From contig CAVNZM010000004.1 of NCBI GenBank assembly GCA_963693365.1, forward strand, positions 4,278,001-4,342,000: 64,000 nucleotides of DNA, written 5' to 3'. The notes under the pieces are model-generated. The model was not told the origin of the DNA. It did no database searches and saw only the letters and a list, made by a program, of their open reading frames with translations. Below are positions 62,604 through 64,000 of the stretch, in pieces. The stretch is from Amoebidium appalachense. Lineage: Eukaryota > Ichthyosporea. Each line of letters opens with the position of its first letter. The first letter of the stretch is position 1. The position numbers and the translations under genes were made by a program.

Positions 62604-63144
62604 CCCACCCCGCTCTTAACTATCATAACCACCATCCCCATGCACCACCAACTCCCGCCCCCCCTTTCCCCCCCTCCTCCTCTCTCTCTCACCATTCCTC
62701 ACAACACCACAACAACATTGCCACCACCACCAATACCAATTACCACCTAACATACCCTTCAGCTGCGCCAGGGGTTGGGCCTCAAACAGCCGCATCAACA
62801 GCGCAACAATGGGGGCCAATTCCCACGACACCTGAAGCGGCACCACCAATGCCCCACACCAGACCGCCCGGCTCAGATGGTGTGCATACCTACCGGACAG
62901 CCCGCCACCTCAGCGATCTGCGCAAAATTCATTCTCCCCTCCCTCTCCTTCCCCCCCCCTTCCCCCTCCCCTCCACCCCCCTATCCCTTCTCCCTCCCCC
63001 CCCCCCCCCCCCCCCTCCCCTTGTTCTGCAGGGTGCCACGAACCGCCTCTCTGTATCCGTCAGGCGGCTGTAGGCTTCGCTGCAGTCCACGAAGGCTATG
63101 GGTGCGCCCACGGGCACGGCGTGGCTGGCCTGCAGCGCGTCCAT
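57964..63144 (-). CDS. DPP3: Dipeptidyl peptidase III (M49) gene lacking the HELLGH exon and with one frameshift
   Basis: DPP3 is a cytosolic zinc aminopeptidase that removes dipeptides from short peptides. Exons: 63040-63144 (ATG 63144), 62894-62917, 62756-62831, 62444-62535, 62258-62376, 61975-62076, 61765-61831, 61566-61649, 60879-61004, 60657-60776, 60489-60580, 60350-60406, then 59608-59726, 59459-59520, 59078-59232, 58801-58870, 58437-58488, 58155-58280, 57964-58070 (TGA). Recognised strings include VFGNMGNYNAFGDSKFVPGL, RDPYGVRGEW, SAYEECRAECVGLYLC (zinc-ligand Glu motif), VLLQAGEGLLAI and LDRSKILTVGRPAI. Two defects: about 110 residues including HELLGH are absent from 59727-60349, although the next exon starts in the phase expected after TG of a Trp codon; and exon 61975-62076 needs one extra base between YYSANCEM and DAEAVQ. 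Assembly error or a decayed gene both fit. Junctions 59459 to 59232 and 59078 to 58870 are the least sure. Confidence 0.92.
60136..60318. repeat. Tandem repeat in place of the missing DPP3 exon
   Basis: Four or five diverged units built on CCCACCAGATATATGATTTA followed by TCCC, with CTGCTGCAGCCAGG between the first ones. It sits within the 623-base interval where the HELLGH exon should be. Confidence 0.8.
60796..60874. repeat. (GGCA)n tetranucleotide array
   Basis: About 19 perfect GGCA units in a DPP3 intron, ending five bases before the donor of exon 60879-61004, so the sense intron begins almost directly with the array. Confidence 0.97.
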
Positions 63145-63454
63145 GCTGGCGGGGTTGCGGCTGAGCGTACGTGTGCTCGGGAGCTATCCGATGGGTGCTG
63201 CGGAGCAATCTCATTGTGAGGTGGCTGGCACACGGTTCAAGCAGTTGTGGCTTTTGTATCATACAGTCACGCCTGGGCTAAAACAACGCTTGGTTTGCAC
63301 CTTGGGGGGTTGCTCAGATAGCCTCACCAGACAGCTGACAGCAAAGTAAAAGTAGTAATTGTGACAGCCTGACACTTCTCTTTTCTTCTTCTTTTTCTTT
63401 TTTTCATTGACCAGTGTTTGCTCGTTTTTTTTTTTTTTTTTTTGGATCGGGGCT

Positions 63455-63595
63455 CACAGCCAATCAATCGCGCCTTCTCCCCAGTGATGTACACTGAGTT
63501 CCCCCCAGACTTGACAGTTGAATAGATCTATTCGCGATATCTGATTGGTAGCCAATCTACGACCTATGATAAAATAACATGCTTTGATTGGCTAT
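63455..63595. promoter_or_regulatory. CCAAT-box cluster upstream of DPP3
   Basis: CCAAT at about 63460 and 63552, and ATTGG at about 63544 and 63587, with the middle pair forming ATTGGTAGCCAAT. The cluster is 315 to 450 bases upstream of the DPP3 ATG, a suitable distance for NF-Y-type binding. The rest of 63145-64000 shows no gene; it ends in a degenerate CA array. Confidence 0.4.
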
Positions 63596-64000
63596 CGCAT
63601 TTTATGCAGGAATGCATTACAACAAGCCCACTTGAATCAAGGCCTCCTGTACATACAGGTGTAGGAGGCCTTGGCTTGAACTCCACTTCATCAACAACGT
63701 CCCCTTCATTTCCTGTTACCTTCCCCTTAGTGGTACCCACACATGACGCAGAATAGCTGTTAATAGCAGCCAGAAAGACGGCTGGTAACTCTTTTTGAGC
63801 CCGTGCAACTAACTGTTGACACGGCCACGCACGGTGCAATTTCACTTGCCTTGTCAACACCCCAGTTCCGGATCCCTTCACAGCATTATCCCGTTGGAAA
63901 CAAACAAAGACACACACGCACGCACGCACAAGCACACACGCACAAGCACACACGCACACACACATGCCCGCGCGCACGCAAGCACGTACGCACACACACG

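Overview
This is a piece of nuclear DNA from an intron-rich eukaryote, most likely a unicellular one. Coding exons are short (24 to 294 bases in the multi-intron genes) and embedded in introns packed with (GT)n/(CA)n microsatellites and poly-G/poly-C runs of 20 to 45 bases. An alpha-arrestin-like gene, a WASH-complex subunit, COX16 and DPP3 occur together. That gene set suits an opisthokont or close relative, for example an ichthyosporean protist, but the assignment is inference only.

Layout from left to right. 1-13.1 kb, minus strand: the first 523 codons of WASHC4 (SWIP) in 15 exons, running off the left edge. 14.3-15.5 kb, minus strand: a two-exon single-C2H2 zinc-finger protein. 18.0-22.5 kb, plus strand: an apparently intact LINE with coiled-coil ORF1, overlapping endonuclease/reverse-transcriptase ORF2 and a poly-A tail. 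About 24.6-37.1 kb, minus strand: an arrestin-domain protein of at least ten exons. 39.2-42.0 kb, plus strand: a complete four-exon COX16. 43.9-50.3 kb, plus strand: a PP2C-type protein phosphatase whose first exon was not found. 53.0-53.6 kb, minus strand: an intronless cysteine-rich secreted protein of unknown family. 58.0-63.1 kb, minus strand: a 19-exon dipeptidyl peptidase III in which the exon(s) for the HELLGH zinc site are missing and one exon is frameshifted.

The gene models were built by hand from splice sites, reading phase and remembered family sequence; no alignment was run. Phases agree across almost every junction, which is the main support for them. The genes do not form an operon or pathway: they serve endosomal actin assembly (WASHC4), trafficking or adaptor functions (arrestin), cytochrome oxidase assembly (COX16), dephosphorylation (PP2C) and peptide turnover (DPP3).

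The less ordinary content is in the repeats. There is a dispersed element of about 110 bp that always follows a poly-G run; a foldback element of about 400 bp; two copies of a segment of about 800 bp with two conserved hairpins; a frameshifted duplicate of a PP2C exon; and a recurring placement of poly-C or poly-G just inside introns next to 5' splice sites.
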